Source: an uncultured Pseudomonas sp. (lineage in GTDB: Bacteria; Pseudomonadota; Gammaproteobacteria; Pseudomonadales; Pseudomonadaceae). From it: DNA of 64,000 nucleotides. The notes under the pieces were generated by a model. The model ran no database searches. It had not been told where the DNA came from and saw nothing but the letters and a program-made list of their open reading frames with translations. Made by a program: the position numbers and the translations under genes. The stretch covers positions 1 through 64,000 of the forward strand of contig NZ_CAMPHV010000007.1 in assembly GCF_946886105.1 (NCBI RefSeq), written 5' to 3'. This document shows positions 20,804 through 32,838 of the stretch, in pieces. Position 1 is the stretch's first letter; each line of letters opens with the position of its first letter.

Positions 20804-22917
20804 GGCTGGCGCAACTGGCCACTGGCGAGCCAGCGGCGCAGCTCGGTCAAGGCCAGTGGCCGGCTGAACAAATAGCCTTGCAACAGGTCGCAGTGGTTTT
20901 CTTGTAGGAACAGCATCTGCTCCACCGACTCCACACCCTCGGCGACTACCCGCAGATCGAGCTTGTGTGCCATGGCGATAATTGCCGAGGTGATCGCCAT
21001 ATCGCTGGCGGAGCCGGGAATCTTGCTGACGAAACTGCGATCCACCTTGAGGCTATCCACCGGCAGACGGCTGAGATACTGCAGCGACGAATAGCCGGTG
21101 CCGAAGTCGTCGATACTGATGCTCATGCCAAGGGCGCGAATCCTGCCGAGTTGCGCCTGGGCAGCCGCGAAATCGTGCATCAAGGCGTTCTCCGTCAACT
21201 CCAGGGTCAGGCTGCCGACCGGCAGATCGGCACGTTGCAGCTCGATCTTCAAGCTCTTGATCAGGCTGGGCTGGAGCAGTGTCAGAGCCGAGCAATTGAC
21301 GCTCAGATGCAACTGCGCATGACCTTCATGGTGCAGCAGTCGCAGGTCGCGACAGGCGCGTTTCAACACCCATAGATCCAATTCGTGGATAAAGCCGTGT
21401 TGTTCGGCGATGGTCACGAAACGCTCCGGGCTGATCGCCCCCAGTTCGCTATGACGCCACCGTACCAGGGCTTCCAGGGCGACAACACGGTTGCCGCTGC
21501 CCGCTAGAATCGGTTGGTAGTACACCTCCAAATCATCGCTGTGCAGCGCCAGGCGCAGCTCTTGCTCCAGGCTCAGGGCTTGCTGCGCGTCTTGCTCCAA
21601 TTCGGTGCTGAACACCAGGCAGCGGTTACGCCCCTGGCGCTTGCAATGACCGAGGGCAATACCTGCTTGCTTGAGCAGTTGGCTGGCATCGCCCGCATTT
21701 TGGGGGTAACGACTGATGCCGATGCTGGCGCTGAGACTCAGCTGGCCGCTCTCCAGGCGATAGGGCTGGCGGATTTGCGTGAGTATCCGCTCGGCCAGTT
21801 CGACGCCGCTCTGCATGGGCGCGTTGAGTGCCAGGGCGCAGAATTCGTCGCCGGAAAAGCGCGCCAACAGATCTTCCCTGCCCAGCGCACTGCGAATGCG
21901 CTGGGCGACTTGCCGCAGCAATTCATCGCCATGGCCATGGCCGAGGCTATCGTTGACCCGCTTGAAATTATCTAGATCGATGAACAGCAGGCTGGCGCCA
22001 TGGGGAGGAGCGCACCCCAGGGTGCTGGTGAGCAAATGAGTGAAGGCTTGGCCGTTGAGCAGGCCGGTCAAGGCATCGTAATGGGTGACGGTATCCAGCT
22101 GTTCGGTGAGGTGGCGCAGTTGCAGTCGTTCCTGGCGCAGACGCTGGTCTACCCAGCCGGCGACCACTCCGAGCAGAATGATCAGCAGGGAGATGACGGC
22201 AATGGCGCTGCCCAGCGCCAATTGCCCTTGTGGGCTGGCGGGTGGTTGCAAGGGTAGGTCGGCCGGTACGCTGAGGGTCAGTGCGGCCATGCCGGTGAAA
22301 TGCATGGAGACGATGGCCGCGCCCATGACCAGGCTGGCCAGTAGGCGCAACCAGTTGGCCCTGGTGCCGATCTGCCCACGGAAATAGCCGGCCAGCAACA
22401 AGGCGGCCAACGAGGCGAGAATGGCGATCAGAATCGACAAGCCGAACAGCCGCGGGTCGTAATGCTGGCTGGCGGCCGAGCGGATCGCCGCCATACCGGT
22501 GTAGTGCATGGCGGCGATGCCGCAGCCGGCCACTATGGCGGCGGTGAGTGTTTGCCAGGGGCGCAACTCTGGCCGGCCGATTACCAGCATTACCACATAG
22601 GAAACAATGATCGCGATCAGCAGGGAGAGCAGGGTAATGGGCAGATCATAGGTCAGCGCCAGGGGTACGTTGAATGCCAGCATGGCGACGAAATGCATCG
22701 ACCAAATGCCGCCTCCCAGTGCCCAGGCACCTAGCCAGCGCCATAGTTCGCGCCCCAGGCCGCTGCTGACGCTTACTCGTTCGGCCATGTTCAAGGCGGT
22801 AAAGCCGGCGGCGCTGGCGATCAGATACGCCAGCACTACCAATAGTGGGTCGTGGCTGCAGTCGAGCAGCGCCATCTGGTCGCTTGCCGGTGGGTTGAAT
22901 AATGCTAACGCGGACAT
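20788..22917 (-). CDS. MHYT-GGDEF-EAL c-di-GMP turnover protein
   Basis: A 709-residue inner-membrane protein. The N-terminal MHYT sensor has seven hydrophobic segments with repeated motifs (WSMHFVAMLAF, AAMHYTGMAAIR, VSMHFTGMAALT), proposed to bind copper and sense gases such as O2 or NO. A GGDEF domain follows with SGDEF in place of GGDEF, then an EAL domain (EALVRWRH, DDFGTGYSSLQYL) retaining the phosphodiesterase residues. MucR and NbdA of P. aeruginosa share this layout. The start at 22917 has GGAG 6 bp upstream. Net phosphodiesterase activity is inferred from the altered GGDEF. Confidence 0.92.
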   Translation of the reverse strand: MSALALFNPPASDQMALLDCSHDPLLVVLAYLIASAAGFTALNMAERVSVSSGLGRELWRWLGAWALGGGIWSMHFVAMLAFNVPLALTYDLPITLLSLLIAIIVSYVVMLVIGRPELRPWQTLTAAIVAGCGIAAMHYTGMAAIRSAASQHYDPRLFGLSILIAILASLAALLLAGYFRGQIGTRANWLRLLASLVMGAAIVSMHFTGMAALTLSVPADLPLQPPASPQGQLALGSAIAVISLLIILLGVVAGWVDQRLRQERLQLRHLTEQLDTVTHYDALTGLLNGQAFTHLLTSTLGCAPPHGASLLFIDLDNFKRVNDSLGHGHGDELLRQVAQRIRSALGREDLLARFSGDEFCALALNAPMQSGVELAERILTQIRQPYRLESGQLSLSASIGISRYPQNAGDASQLLKQAGIALGHCKRQGRNRCLVFSTELEQDAQQALSLEQELRLALHSDDLEVYYQPILAGSGNRVVALEALVRWRHSELGAISPERFVTIAEQHGFIHELDLWVLKRACRDLRLLHHEGHAQLHLSVNCSALTLLQPSLIKSLKIELQRADLPVGSLTLELTENALMHDFAAAQAQLGRIRALGMSISIDDFGTGYSSLQYLSRLPVDSLKVDRSFVSKIPGSASDMAITSAIIAMAHKLDLRVVAEGVESVEQMLFLQENHCDLLQGYLFSRPLALTELRRWLASGQLRQPYAPV

Positions 22918-23023
22918 GCGTGACTCCAACCGGGGATGATCGAAACAGAGCATCCCGTTGCCCATAAGTGGACGATGTTGGAAGTTTAGGTGCGCCCGTG
23001 GCCAATACCAAGCGCGGTTGCAC

Positions 23024-23494
23024 TCAGCCGCAGAGGTAAGTGCCGGTGCCGACGGCGATCAGGGTGCCGTCGTCGCTGTGCAACTCGCTACGCACCACCG
23101 CCACCTTGTTGCCCGAACGCAGCAGCACCGCGGTGGCGGTGAAGCGTTGGCCGCGGCCCGGCCGCAGGTAGTCGATGCGCAGGTCGATGGTGCCGAGTTT
23201 GGACAGCCGCGCCATGCGTTCCTGGCTGGACAAATGCTGATGCTTGTCGAAGGCGCCGATCAACGCCATGGCGCCGCCGGCCACGTCCAGCAACGAGGAA
23301 ATCACCCCGCCGTGAAGGATGCCGTGGACGAAGTTGCCGATCAGCTCCGGCTTCATCGGCAGGTGCATGGTGACCCGCTCGAGGCTCAGCTCATCGAGCT
23401 CGATGCCGAGCATCTGGTTGAAGGGAATGCGCTGGAAGAACAGGCCGACTGCTTGTCGCAAGTCGGCATCGAGTTCAAAGGAGGGACGGGTCAT
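23024..23494 (-). CDS. Hotdog-fold thioesterase
   Basis: A 156-residue PaaI/YigI-like acyl-CoA thioesterase. The active-site region HGGVISSLLDVAGGAMALIGA carries the conserved HGG and Asp. It resembles the PA5246-type conserved gene. A physiological substrate cannot be read from sequence. It stands alone between the GGDEF-EAL gene and elbB on the minus strand. Confidence 0.88.
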   Translation of the reverse strand: MTRPSFELDADLRQAVGLFFQRIPFNQMLGIELDELSLERVTMHLPMKPELIGNFVHGILHGGVISSLLDVAGGAMALIGAFDKHQHLSSQERMARLSKLGTIDLRIDYLRPGRGQRFTATAVLLRSGNKVAVVRSELHSDDGTLIAVGTGTYLCG

Positions 23495-23595
23495 AAGCAG
23501 TGGGCCTGAAAGCGGGTCTGGCTAAACTGCCGGAGCGGTGGCGACTTGACCAGAGGCGCGGCCGGTGTGCCGCGCGCATTGGCGTGATCGACCTG

Positions 23596-24258
23596 TCAGG
23601 CGCTGTGGGTGAGTTCGAGCACCCGGTCCACCAGCTTGTTGATTCCCGACGCCGCCTCGCTGATCGACTGGGCCAGCATATAGGCCGGGGTGGTGACGAG
23701 TTTGCGCGGCGTGTCTTCGACGATATCGCTGACTGCGCATTCATGGTGCGTTGCGCCCATCTGGCTCAGGGTCGTGGCGGTTTCGTGGTCGTTGCCGATG
23801 GTGCAGGCCACGCCAGCGCCGTAGATCTTCGCCGCCAGCGCCCCGGCGATGCACATCATGCCGACCGGCTTGCCGGCTTTGGCAAAGGCCTGGATGGCGC
23901 TCAGGACATCCGCCTGCACGCTGCAATTGGCGCCGCCGATGGCGAAGTCCGAAAGATTCTTGGCTACCCCGAAGCCGCCTGGCAGGATCAGCGCATCAAA
24001 CTGGTCGACATGCAGTTCCTTGACGTCCTTGATCTCGCCGCGGGCAATGCGTGCGGATTCCACCAGCACGTTGCGCGTCTCGTTCATCTCGTCGCCGCTG
24101 TAGTGATCGACCACGTGCAGCTGCTGCATATCGGGCGCGAAGCACTGCACATGGGCGCCGCGCTGGTCCAGGCGCAGCAGGGTGATCACGCTTTCATGGA
24201 TTTCCGCGCCGTCGTATACGCCACAGCCGGAAAGAATCACCGCTACTTTTCTGTTCAT
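23596..24258 (-). CDS. elbB: ElbB glyoxalase (DJ-1/PfpI family)
   Basis: A 220-residue cytosolic protein of the DJ-1/ThiJ superfamily, starting MNRKVAVILSGCGVYDGAEIHE. The nucleophile-elbow cysteine is in PVGMMCIAGALAAKI. ElbB proteins degrade glyoxal weakly and were linked to isoprenoid synthesis in E. coli. The start at 24258 has a clean AGGAG ribosome site 6-7 bp upstream. It is divergent from hemB across 457 bp. Confidence 0.9.
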   Translation of the reverse strand: MNRKVAVILSGCGVYDGAEIHESVITLLRLDQRGAHVQCFAPDMQQLHVVDHYSGDEMNETRNVLVESARIARGEIKDVKELHVDQFDALILPGGFGVAKNLSDFAIGGANCSVQADVLSAIQAFAKAGKPVGMMCIAGALAAKIYGAGVACTIGNDHETATTLSQMGATHHECAVSDIVEDTPRKLVTTPAYMLAQSISEAASGINKLVDRVLELTHSA

Positions 24259-25729
<1,471 letters not shown>

Positions 25730-25751
25730 CCCCTCCGGGACTGAAAAACAC

Positions 25752-27965
25752 ATGAACACCGAAGGACCCAGTAGTAGCGAATTGCAGGATGCACAACCGA
25801 TAGCCGAAGACCTGGTCGCGGCGGATAACCCTGCGCCCGAAGTGCAGGAGGCGCCCGCGGTTACGCCGGCACCGCCCATGGTGGTGCCGAGTCTGGATGA
25901 CAGCAGCCTGTATATCCACCGCGAGTTGTCGCAGCTGCAATTCAATATCCGGGTGCTCGAGCAGGCGTTGGACGAGTCCTATCCGCTGCTCGAACGCTTG
26001 AAATTCCTGCTGATTTTTTCCAGCAACCTCGACGAATTCTTCGAGATCCGCGTCGCCGGCCTGAAGAAGCAGATCAACTTCGCCCGCGAACAGGCCGGTG
26101 CCGACGGTTTGCAGCCGCATCAGGCGTTGGCGCGCATCGCCGAGTTGGTGCACGAACAGGTCGAGCGCCAGTACGCGATCCTCAACGACATCCTGTTTCC
26201 GGCGTTGGCCAAACACCATGTCAATTTCATCCGTCGGCGTTTCTGGAACACCAAATTGAAAGCCTGGGTGCGCCGCTACTTCCGTGACGAGATCGCGCCG
26301 ATCATCACGCCCATCGGCCTCGACCCGACCCACCCGTTCCCGTTGCTGGTGAACAAGAGCCTGAACTTCATCGTCGAGCTGGAGGGCATCGACGCCTTCG
26401 GCCGTGACTCGGGTCTGGCGATCATCCCGGCGCCGCGTCTGCTGCCGCGGATCATCAGAGTGCCCGAGGAGGTCGGCGGCCCCGGCGACAACTATGTGTT
26501 CTTGTCCTCGATGATCCACGCCCATGCCGACGACCTGTTCCAGGGCATGAAGGTCAAGGGCTGCTACCAGTTCCGCCTGACCCGCAACGCCGACCTCTCG
26601 GTCGACACCGAGGATGTCGAAGACCTGGCCCGCGCGCTGCGCGGCGAACTGTTTTCGCGGCGTTATGGCGATGCCGTGCGCCTGGAGGTGGTCGATACCT
26701 GCCCGCGGCCCTTGCTCGATTACCTGCTCAAGCAGTTCAGCCTGAGCGAGAGCGAGCTGTACCGGGTCAACGGGCCGGTCAACCTGACCCGTCTGTTCAG
26801 CATCACCGGGCTGGCCAGCCACCCGGAATTGCAGTACGCGCCTTTCACCCCGGTGATCCCCAAGCTGCTGCAGAACAGCGAGAACATCTTCAGCGTGGTC
26901 AGCAAGCAGGACATCCTTCTGTTGCACCCGTTCGAGTCGTTCACCCCGGTGGTCGATTTGCTGCGTCAGGCCGCCAAGGACCCGCACGTGCTGGCGATCA
27001 AGCAGACGCTGTACCGCAGCGGCGCCAACTCGGAAATCGTCGATGCGCTGGTCGAGGCCGCGCGCAACGGCAAGGAAGTGACCGCGGTAATCGAGTTGCG
27101 CGCGCGTTTCGACGAGGAGTCCAACCTGCAACTGGCGAGCCGCCTGCAGGCCGCCGGTGCGGTGGTGATCTACGGCGTGGTCGGCTTCAAGACCCACGCC
27201 AAGATGATGCTGATTCTGCGCCGCGAGAACGGCGAGATCGTGCGCTATGCGCACCTCGGCACCGGCAATTACCACGCCGGCAACGCCCGCCTGTACACCG
27301 ACTACAGCCTGCTCACCGCCGACGTGGCGCTGTGCGAGGACGTGGCGAAAATGTTCAGCCAGTTGATCGGCATGGGTAAGACGCTGCGCATGAAGAAGCT
27401 GCTGCACGCGCCCTTCACGCTGAAGAAAACCCTGCTCGATATGATTACCCGCGAGACCAACCTGGCCGCCGAGGGCAAGCCGGCGCACATCATCGCCAAG
27501 TTCAACTCCCTGACCGACCCGAAGATCATCCGCGCGTTGTACAAGGCCAGCCAGACCGGGGTGAAAATCGATCTGGTGGTGCGCGGCATGTGCTGCCTGC
27601 GTCCTGGTATCGCCGGGGTCTCGCACAATATTCAGGTGCGCTCGATCATCGGTCGTTTCCTCGAGCATACCCGGGTGTTCTATTTCCTCAACGAGGGCGA
27701 GGAAAAGATCTACCTGTCCAGCGCCGACTGGATGGAACGGAACCTGGATAAGCGCGTCGAGACTTGCTTCCCGGTGGAAGGCAAGAAGCTGATCATGCGG
27801 GTGAAGAAAGAGTTGGAAAGCTACCTCACCGACAACACCCAGAGCTGGGTGCTGCAGCCGGACGGCCGCTATCTGCGCAGCAGTCCGACCGGTAACCAGA
27901 ACGCGCGCAGCGCGCAGGCCGGTTTGCTGGACAAGCTTACGGTGCCCCTGGTCAGCGCACGCTGA
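25752..27965 (+). CDS. ppk: Polyphosphate kinase 1
   Basis: A 737-residue PPK1 that reversibly forms polyphosphate from ATP. After an acidic, Pro-rich N-terminal extension come the N domain ([21 protein letters not shown]), head domain and two PLD-like C domains. The phospho-acceptor histidine is His482 in [27 protein letters not shown] is the second conserved motif. The 3' end overlaps the convergent ppx by 14 bp, as in relatives. Confidence 0.97.
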   Translation: MNTEGPSSSELQDAQPIAEDLVAADNPAPEVQEAPAVTPAPPMVVPSLDDSSLYIHRELSQLQFNIRVLEQALDESYPLLERLKFLLIFSSNLDEFFEIRVAGLKKQINFAREQAGADGLQPHQALARIAELVHEQVERQYAILNDILFPALAKHHVNFIRRRFWNTKLKAWVRRYFRDEIAPIITPIGLDPTHPFPLLVNKSLNFIVELEGIDAFGRDSGLAIIPAPRLLPRIIRVPEEVGGPGDNYVFLSSMIHAHADDLFQGMKVKGCYQFRLTRNADLSVDTEDVEDLARALRGELFSRRYGDAVRLEVVDTCPRPLLDYLLKQFSLSESELYRVNGPVNLTRLFSITGLASHPELQYAPFTPVIPKLLQNSENIFSVVSKQDILLLHPFESFTPVVDLLRQAAKDPHVLAIKQTLYRSGANSEIVDALVEAARNGKEVTAVIELRARFDEESNLQLASRLQAAGAVVIYGVVGFKTHAKMMLILRRENGEIVRYAHLGTGNYHAGNARLYTDYSLLTADVALCEDVAKMFSQLIGMGKTLRMKKLLHAPFTLKKTLLDMITRETNLAAEGKPAHIIAKFNSLTDPKIIRALYKASQTGVKIDLVVRGMCCLRPGIAGVSHNIQVRSIIGRFLEHTRVFYFLNEGEEKIYLSSADWMERNLDKRVETCFPVEGKKLIMRVKKELESYLTDNTQSWVLQPDGRYLRSSPTGNQNARSAQAGLLDKLTVPLVSAR

Positions 27966-29454
27966 GTTCGACGCCGATGCGCTTGAGCCAGCCCGCTTCC
28001 TGAGTAAAATCCGCTTGGGTCAGCGGGTTGGCCTCCAGCCAGCCTTCGGGGAAGACGATTTCCAGGCTCTGCTCGCTGGCTTCCAGGCGCACCTTGGGCA
28101 TTTCCTGGGTGCCGCGGATGTGGTGGAACAGGATGGCGAAGCGCAGCAGCACGCACAGGCGGATCAGCTTAAGCCCTTCCTCGCCGAAATCGGCGAATTT
28201 GTCCTTGGGGATATTGCGCCGATGGCCACGTACCAGCAGCGCGAGCATGTGTTGATCCTGGCGCGAGAAGCCGGCCAGGTCTGAATGCTCGACCAGGTAG
28301 GCGCCGTGCTTGTGATACTGGTAGTGAGCGATGTCCAGGCCCAGTTCATGCACCCGCGCGGCCCACACCAATAGGTCGCGGTGCCACTCGTCATCCAGTT
28401 GCCAGGCGTCGGCGACCTGTTCCAATGCCTCCAGGGCCTTGGCCTCGACGCGGGCGGCCTGATCCAGGTCGACGTGGTAACGCTCCATCAATGCGCTGAG
28501 GGTGCGTTCGCGCACGTCCTCGTGATGATGGCGGCCGAGTAGGTCGTAGAGCACGCCTTCGCGCAGCGCACCCTCGGAATGACTCATACGCTGAATGTCG
28601 CAGGCGTCGAAGATCGCCTCGAGTATCGCCAGGCCCGCCGGAAAAATCCCACGGCGATCGGGTTTGATGCCGTCGAGGTCGAGTTTATCCACCTCGCCGA
28701 GCTTGAAAATCTTGCGTTTCAGCCAGGCCAGACCTTGCGCATTGACCTCGCCATTGCCCAGCCCGGCGGATTGGGTCGCCAGGCCGATCGCCTTGATCGT
28801 GCCGGATGCGCCGACCGCGTCTTCCCAGCCGAGGCGGCGTAGGGCGTGCTCGATGCCCATGATCTCCAAGCGCGCGGCGGTATAAGCCTGGGCATAACGC
28901 GCCGGAGTGATTTTGCCGTCCTTGAAGAAGCGCTGGGTGTAGCTCACGCAGCCCATTTGCAGGCTTTCGCGCAGCAAGGGTTCGAAGCGTTGGCCGATGA
29001 TGAATTCGGTGCTGCCGCCGCCGATATCGGCGACCAGGCGCTTACCGGGGGTGTCGGCGATGCTGTGCGAGACGCCGAGGTAGATCAGTCGCGCCTCCTC
29101 GCGCCCGGAGATGACTTCCACCGGATGCCCGAGCACCTCTTCGGCGCGACGGATGAATTCGCCGCGGTTGTGCGCCTCGCGTAGCGCATTGGTGCCGACC
29201 ACGCGCACCGCACCTTCCGGCAGGCTGGCGGTCAATTGAGCGAAGCGCCGCAGGCAATCCAGCCCTCGTTGCATGGCCTCCTCGCTGAGCAGACGTTGCT
29301 CGTCGATACCGGCAGCCAATTGCACCTTGTCGCCGAGGCGTTCGAGGATGCGCAACTCGCCATGATCGGCCTTGGCCAGCACCATATGAAAGCTGTTGGA
29401 GCCCAGATCGATGGCTGCAATCAAGGGGAAAGACTCAGCAGGGGTATGCGGCAT
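27952..29454 (-). CDS. ppx: Exopolyphosphatase
   Basis: A 500-residue enzyme of the Ppx/GppA family that degrades polyphosphate from its ends. The N-terminal ASKHA domains show [16 protein letters not shown] (phosphate loop) and [15 protein letters not shown]; the C-terminal half is an HD-type helical domain ([25 protein letters not shown]). It is antisense-adjacent to ppk, with the stops overlapping. It opposes PPK1 in controlling polyphosphate level. Confidence 0.96.
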   Translation of the reverse strand: MPHTPAESFPLIAAIDLGSNSFHMVLAKADHGELRILERLGDKVQLAAGIDEQRLLSEEAMQRGLDCLRRFAQLTASLPEGAVRVVGTNALREAHNRGEFIRRAEEVLGHPVEVISGREEARLIYLGVSHSIADTPGKRLVADIGGGSTEFIIGQRFEPLLRESLQMGCVSYTQRFFKDGKITPARYAQAYTAARLEIMGIEHALRRLGWEDAVGASGTIKAIGLATQSAGLGNGEVNAQGLAWLKRKIFKLGEVDKLDLDGIKPDRRGIFPAGLAILEAIFDACDIQRMSHSEGALREGVLYDLLGRHHHEDVRERTLSALMERYHVDLDQAARVEAKALEALEQVADAWQLDDEWHRDLLVWAARVHELGLDIAHYQYHKHGAYLVEHSDLAGFSRQDQHMLALLVRGHRRNIPKDKFADFGEEGLKLIRLCVLLRFAILFHHIRGTQEMPKVRLEASEQSLEIVFPEGWLEANPLTQADFTQEAGWLKRIGVELSVR

Positions 29455-29522
29455 AGCGTAGACATCTCGATGCGGAACCGCGTCATCGTGCCACGATAGG
29501 CCGGGTACGCCAACGCATACTG

Positions 29523-29732
29523 ATGTCGCATGCCGTCGAAGACATTTTGTTGGAAAACCGGAAACTGCCGTTCATCCGCCCGGAACGGGCCATGGAAACC
29601 TGGCAGGAGCACCGCAAGATTCTCAAGGCGCTCGGCCGGTAGGCCGCGGGGCCGGCGCAGAAGGCCATGCAGCAGCACATCCGCGCCGCGGCCTCGCGTA
29701 CCGGTATCGCTTTCGTGGTATGTGGTGATTAG
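29523..29732 (+). pseudogene. Remnant of a GntR/FadR (FCD) regulator
   Basis: One frame reads [29 protein letters not shown], then an amber codon (29640-29642), then AAGPAQKAMQQHIRAAA. This is the C-terminal end of an FCD ligand-binding domain (family pattern EH-x-I-L-x-A-L ... A-M-x-x-H). The N-terminal DNA-binding half is missing and the stop interrupts the rest, so it is a decayed fragment. It fills the gap between ppx and trxA. Confidence 0.65.
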
Positions 29733-29848
29733 CCGGCGGGCGAATTTGACGGCGCCGATAGATAAGCTCAATTGCCCGAGCCTTCCTGTGTCAGAGAAGC
29801 CGGGCTATGATGTCGGCCATCTTTTGCTTCCGAACACGGAGAATTTCC

Positions 29849-30175
29849 ATGAGCGAATTCATTACCAATGTCAGCGATGCCAGCTTCGACCAAGATGTCA
29901 TCCAGGCAGAAGGTCCGGTGCTGGTCGATTACTGGGCCGAGTGGTGCGGCCCGTGCAAGATGATCGCCCCGGTGCTGGACGAAATCGCCCAGACTTACCA
30001 AGGCAAGCTCAAAGTGTGCAAATTGAACATCGACGAGAATCAGGAAACCCCGCCGAAGTACGGCGTACGCGGGATCCCGACTTTGATGCTGTTCAAGAAC
30101 GGTAACGTCGAAGCGACCAAGGTCGGCGCTCTGTCTAAGTCGCAACTGGCGGCTTTCCTCGATAGCAATATCTAA
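29849..30175 (+). CDS. trxA: Thioredoxin 1
   Basis: A 108-residue thioredoxin with active site WCGPCK (Cys33, Cys36), cis-Pro motif RGIPTLMLF and the conserved Asp/Lys of the fold. It is a general cytosolic disulfide reductant, reduced by TrxB. GGAG precedes the ATG. An intrinsic terminator follows before rho. Confidence 0.97.
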   Translation: MSEFITNVSDASFDQDVIQAEGPVLVDYWAEWCGPCKMIAPVLDEIAQTYQGKLKVCKLNIDENQETPPKYGVRGIPTLMLFKNGNVEATKVGALSKSQLAAFLDSNI

Positions 30176-30195
30176 GCTGTCGCGCAGATCATAAG

Positions 30196-30218
30196 CCCCG
30201 CTAATCGCGGGGTTTTTT
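30196..30218 (+). terminator. Intrinsic terminator after trxA
   Basis: The stem CCCCGC pairs with GCGGGG around TAATC, followed by T6. It separates trxA from the rho leader. Confidence 0.9.
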
Positions 30219-30420
30219 CTATTTGGGTGCTGGACGCGCCGATAAAACCGGTGTTACATTCGGCCTCGCTGCATTTCCTATGCCGCCCCCTGCATGCCGT
30301 CGTCGACGCATTCCCTTCGAATATTCTCGATACACAAGCTGGCGATCCATTCGCCTCTTAGCGGCGCGGCCTCCCAAGCTGAACAGCTTATTTCCCCTCC
30401 TTCATGATTACGTCATTCCT

Positions 30421-31680
30421 ATGAATCTGACCGAACTCAAGCAAAAGCCGATCACCGAACTGCTGGAACTCGCCGAACAGATGGGCCTGGAAAACATGGC
30501 CCGTTCGCGCAAGCAGGACGTGATTTTCTCGCTGTTGAAAAAACACGCTAAAAGCGGTGAGGAAATCTCCGGTGATGGCGTGCTGGAGATTCTCCAGGAC
30601 GGTTTCGGCTTTCTCCGCTCCGCGGACGCCTCGTATCTCGCCGGCCCCGATGACATTTATGTCTCGCCGAGCCAGATCCGTCGTTTCAACCTGCGTACCG
30701 GCGACACCATCGTCGGTAAAATCCGCCCGCCGAAAGAAGGCGAGCGTTACTTCGCGCTGCTCAAGGTCGATACGATCAACTACGATCGCCCGGAGAACGC
30801 GAAGAACAAGATCCTCTTCGAAAACCTGACGCCGCTGTTCCCCAACAAGCGCCTGGTCATGGAGGCCGGTAACGGCTCCACCGAAGACATCACCGGTCGC
30901 ATCATTGACCTCTGCGCGCCTATCGGAAAAGGCCAGCGCGGCCTGATCGTGGCGCCGCCGAAAGCCGGCAAGACCATCATGCTGCAGAACATCGCGGCGA
31001 ATATCACGCGCAACAATCCAGAAGTGCATCTGATCGTCCTGCTGATCGATGAGCGCCCGGAAGAAGTGACCGAAATGCAGCGCACCGTGCGCGGCGAAGT
31101 GGTCGCCTCCACCTTCGACGAGCCGCCGACCCGCCACGTGCAAGTCGCCGAAATGGTGATTGAGAAGGCCAAGCGCCTGGTCGAGCACAAGAAGGACGTG
31201 GTCATCCTGCTCGATTCCATTACCCGTCTGGCACGTGCCTACAACACCGTGATCCCGAGCTCCGGCAAGGTCCTCACCGGTGGCGTCGACGCCCATGCCC
31301 TGGAGAAGCCGAAGCGCTTCTTCGGTGCCGCGCGCAACATCGAGGAAGGCGGTTCGCTGACCATCATCGCCACCGCACTGGTGGAAACCGGCTCTAAGAT
31401 GGACGAAGTGATCTACGAAGAATTCAAGGGCACTGGCAACATGGAGCTGCCTCTGGACCGTCGTATCGCCGAGAAGCGCGTGTTCCCCGCGATCAACATC
31501 AACCGCTCCGGCACCCGCCGCGAAGAGTTGCTGACCGCCGAAGACGAGCTGCAGCGCATGTGGATCCTGCGCAAGCTGCTGCACCCGATGGACGAAATCG
31601 CCGCCATCGAGTTCCTTATCGACAAGCTGAAAGCGACCAAGACGAACGACGAGTTCTTCATGTCAATGAAGCGCAAGTAA
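30421..31680 (+). CDS. rho: Transcription termination factor Rho
   Basis: A 419-residue hexameric RNA helicase, the same length as the E. coli protein. The N-terminal Rho-N helical domain and the RNA-binding OSB fold ([21 protein letters not shown]) come first, then the RecA-like ATPase with Walker [12 protein letters not shown] and Walker B VVILLDS. The start at 30421 follows a 200-bp leader after the trxA terminator; a long leader is typical of rho and is used for autogenous attenuation in E. coli. Confidence 0.98.
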   Translation: MNLTELKQKPITELLELAEQMGLENMARSRKQDVIFSLLKKHAKSGEEISGDGVLEILQDGFGFLRSADASYLAGPDDIYVSPSQIRRFNLRTGDTIVGKIRPPKEGERYFALLKVDTINYDRPENAKNKILFENLTPLFPNKRLVMEAGNGSTEDITGRIIDLCAPIGKGQRGLIVAPPKAGKTIMLQNIAANITRNNPEVHLIVLLIDERPEEVTEMQRTVRGEVVASTFDEPPTRHVQVAEMVIEKAKRLVEHKKDVVILLDSITRLARAYNTVIPSSGKVLTGGVDAHALEKPKRFFGAARNIEEGGSLTIIATALVETGSKMDEVIYEEFKGTGNMELPLDRRIAEKRVFPAININRSGTRREELLTAEDELQRMWILRKLLHPMDEIAAIEFLIDKLKATKTNDEFFMSMKRK

Positions 31681-31919
31681 GGAGCTCTGCTGCGCTTCGG
31701 TGATGCTGTGTAAAAACAGGCTCGATCGCGAGCCCGGGCTTGGCGCCCCATCCAAATGCCCAGTTGCAGCGGGTACATTGCGTTTTTTCGCCTGTTTTTG
31801 CCTGGCATTCGCTCGACGATTTTTTCTACGGATCCTAGGATTGGGTATGGGGATAATCCAATAGAGCGGGGTGGCGAGCCCTGAAGGGTTACGGCGCCAG
31901 AATACGAGGAGGTTCGAGC
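31681..31919. other. rho downstream region, no gene seen
   Basis: This 239-bp stretch has a short hairpin at 31719-31734 (GGCTCG-ATCG-CGAGCC). It lacks a T-tract on the plus strand but has TTTTT beyond it on the minus strand. AT-rich sequence near 31780-31830 may carry a promoter for the following AraC locus. Nothing else is recognised. Confidence 0.4.
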
Positions 31920-32735
31920 ATGGTTTTTCGACCAGCACCTGGATCATCATCGATGCAGCTAACCCTCTATCACTGAACGCAGCGTTTTCTGTTACTGGCA
32001 CCGAGCTTCGTACTGGACCGGTCGCAGAATCCCTACCGGCGGCTGTCCGCCACGCTGCTGATAGCCGGCAAGGAACCTTTCCAGCTGGAGATAGGCGACG
32101 ACATCGTGATTCATTCATGGGTCGCGCTGATCGCGCCAAAGGTCCTGCGTCGGCGGCTGATCGCCCACGACAGTCATCTTGCGATCTTCGATGTGCCGAT
32201 CCAGGCGCCGGAATTTTCTGCGTTGGACAGCGCCATGAATGGCCAGGCGGTGATTACGCCGAGCCTGAAGCATTTCGCCCATCTGCTACCGCGTCTATCA
32301 CGCGCTTTCGCCGGGACGGCGAGCCCTGCCGAGGTGCGCGATCTTTTCATCGATACCGCCAACGCGATTGCACCGTCGCCACGGGCAGGGCGCCCGCTCA
32401 ATCCTCGCATTGTCAAAGCCATCGAATTGATCGACCAGCTGCCGTTGAACAGCGTGACGCTGGATGCTCTGGCGGCGCAGTTGCATCTCTCGCCGTCACG
32501 TCTGCGGCATCTGTTCAAGGAAGAAACCGGCAGCACGATCAGGCGTTTCAGCCGTGAGATGGCCGTGCGCCGCGCGATCACGCAATGGGCACGGGGTCGT
32601 TCGCTGACGGATGTCGCACACGAGGCCGGCCTGTACGATGTCGCCCACCTTCACCACGCGTTCGTCGAGATGTTCGGGTTGAATCCTTCGACTGTGATCG
32701 ACCCGCGGAATGTGCTGCGTCGGTGCGTCGATTAG
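31920..32735 (+). pseudogene. AraC-family regulator broken by a nonsense codon
   Basis: The frame starts at ATG 31920 behind a perfect GAGGAGG site, reads MVFRPAPGSSSMQLTLYH, hits TGA at 31974-31976, and then continues open to 32735. The continuation holds an N-terminal sensor-like part (RFLLLAPSFVLDR, LLIAGKEPFQLEIGDD) and an AraC DNA-binding domain with two helix-turn-helix units (LDALAAQLHLSPSRLRHLFK; LTDVAHEAGLYDVAHLHHAF). Full length would be about 271 residues. A restart at GTG 32106 would give a 209-residue protein lacking the sensor half. A sequencing error at the TGA is the alternative explanation. Confidence 0.72.
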
Positions 32736-32768
32736 CACCGATATCCGCCAGCCTGGCGGATATCGGTG
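32736..32768. terminator. Perfect stem-loop between AraC locus and serine hydrolase
   Basis: The 15-bp stem CACCGATATCCGCCA pairs perfectly with TGGCGGATATCGGTG around a 3-nt loop. It begins directly after the AraC stop codon. No T-tract follows on either strand, so it may be an RNA 3'-end stabiliser or a weak bidirectional terminator between the convergent genes. Confidence 0.6.
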
Positions 32769-32838
32769 TGTGTCATGCAGCCGAGCTGCGGCGACCTTGC
32801 TAGCGGCCGGCCGCAGGACGTCCTCTCACGAAGCCCGC

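Noticed and set aside
31719..31734. Short hairpin after rho as a rho terminator
   Set aside because: The T-tract lies on the minus-strand side, so it would not stop plus-strand transcription; stem only 6 bp.
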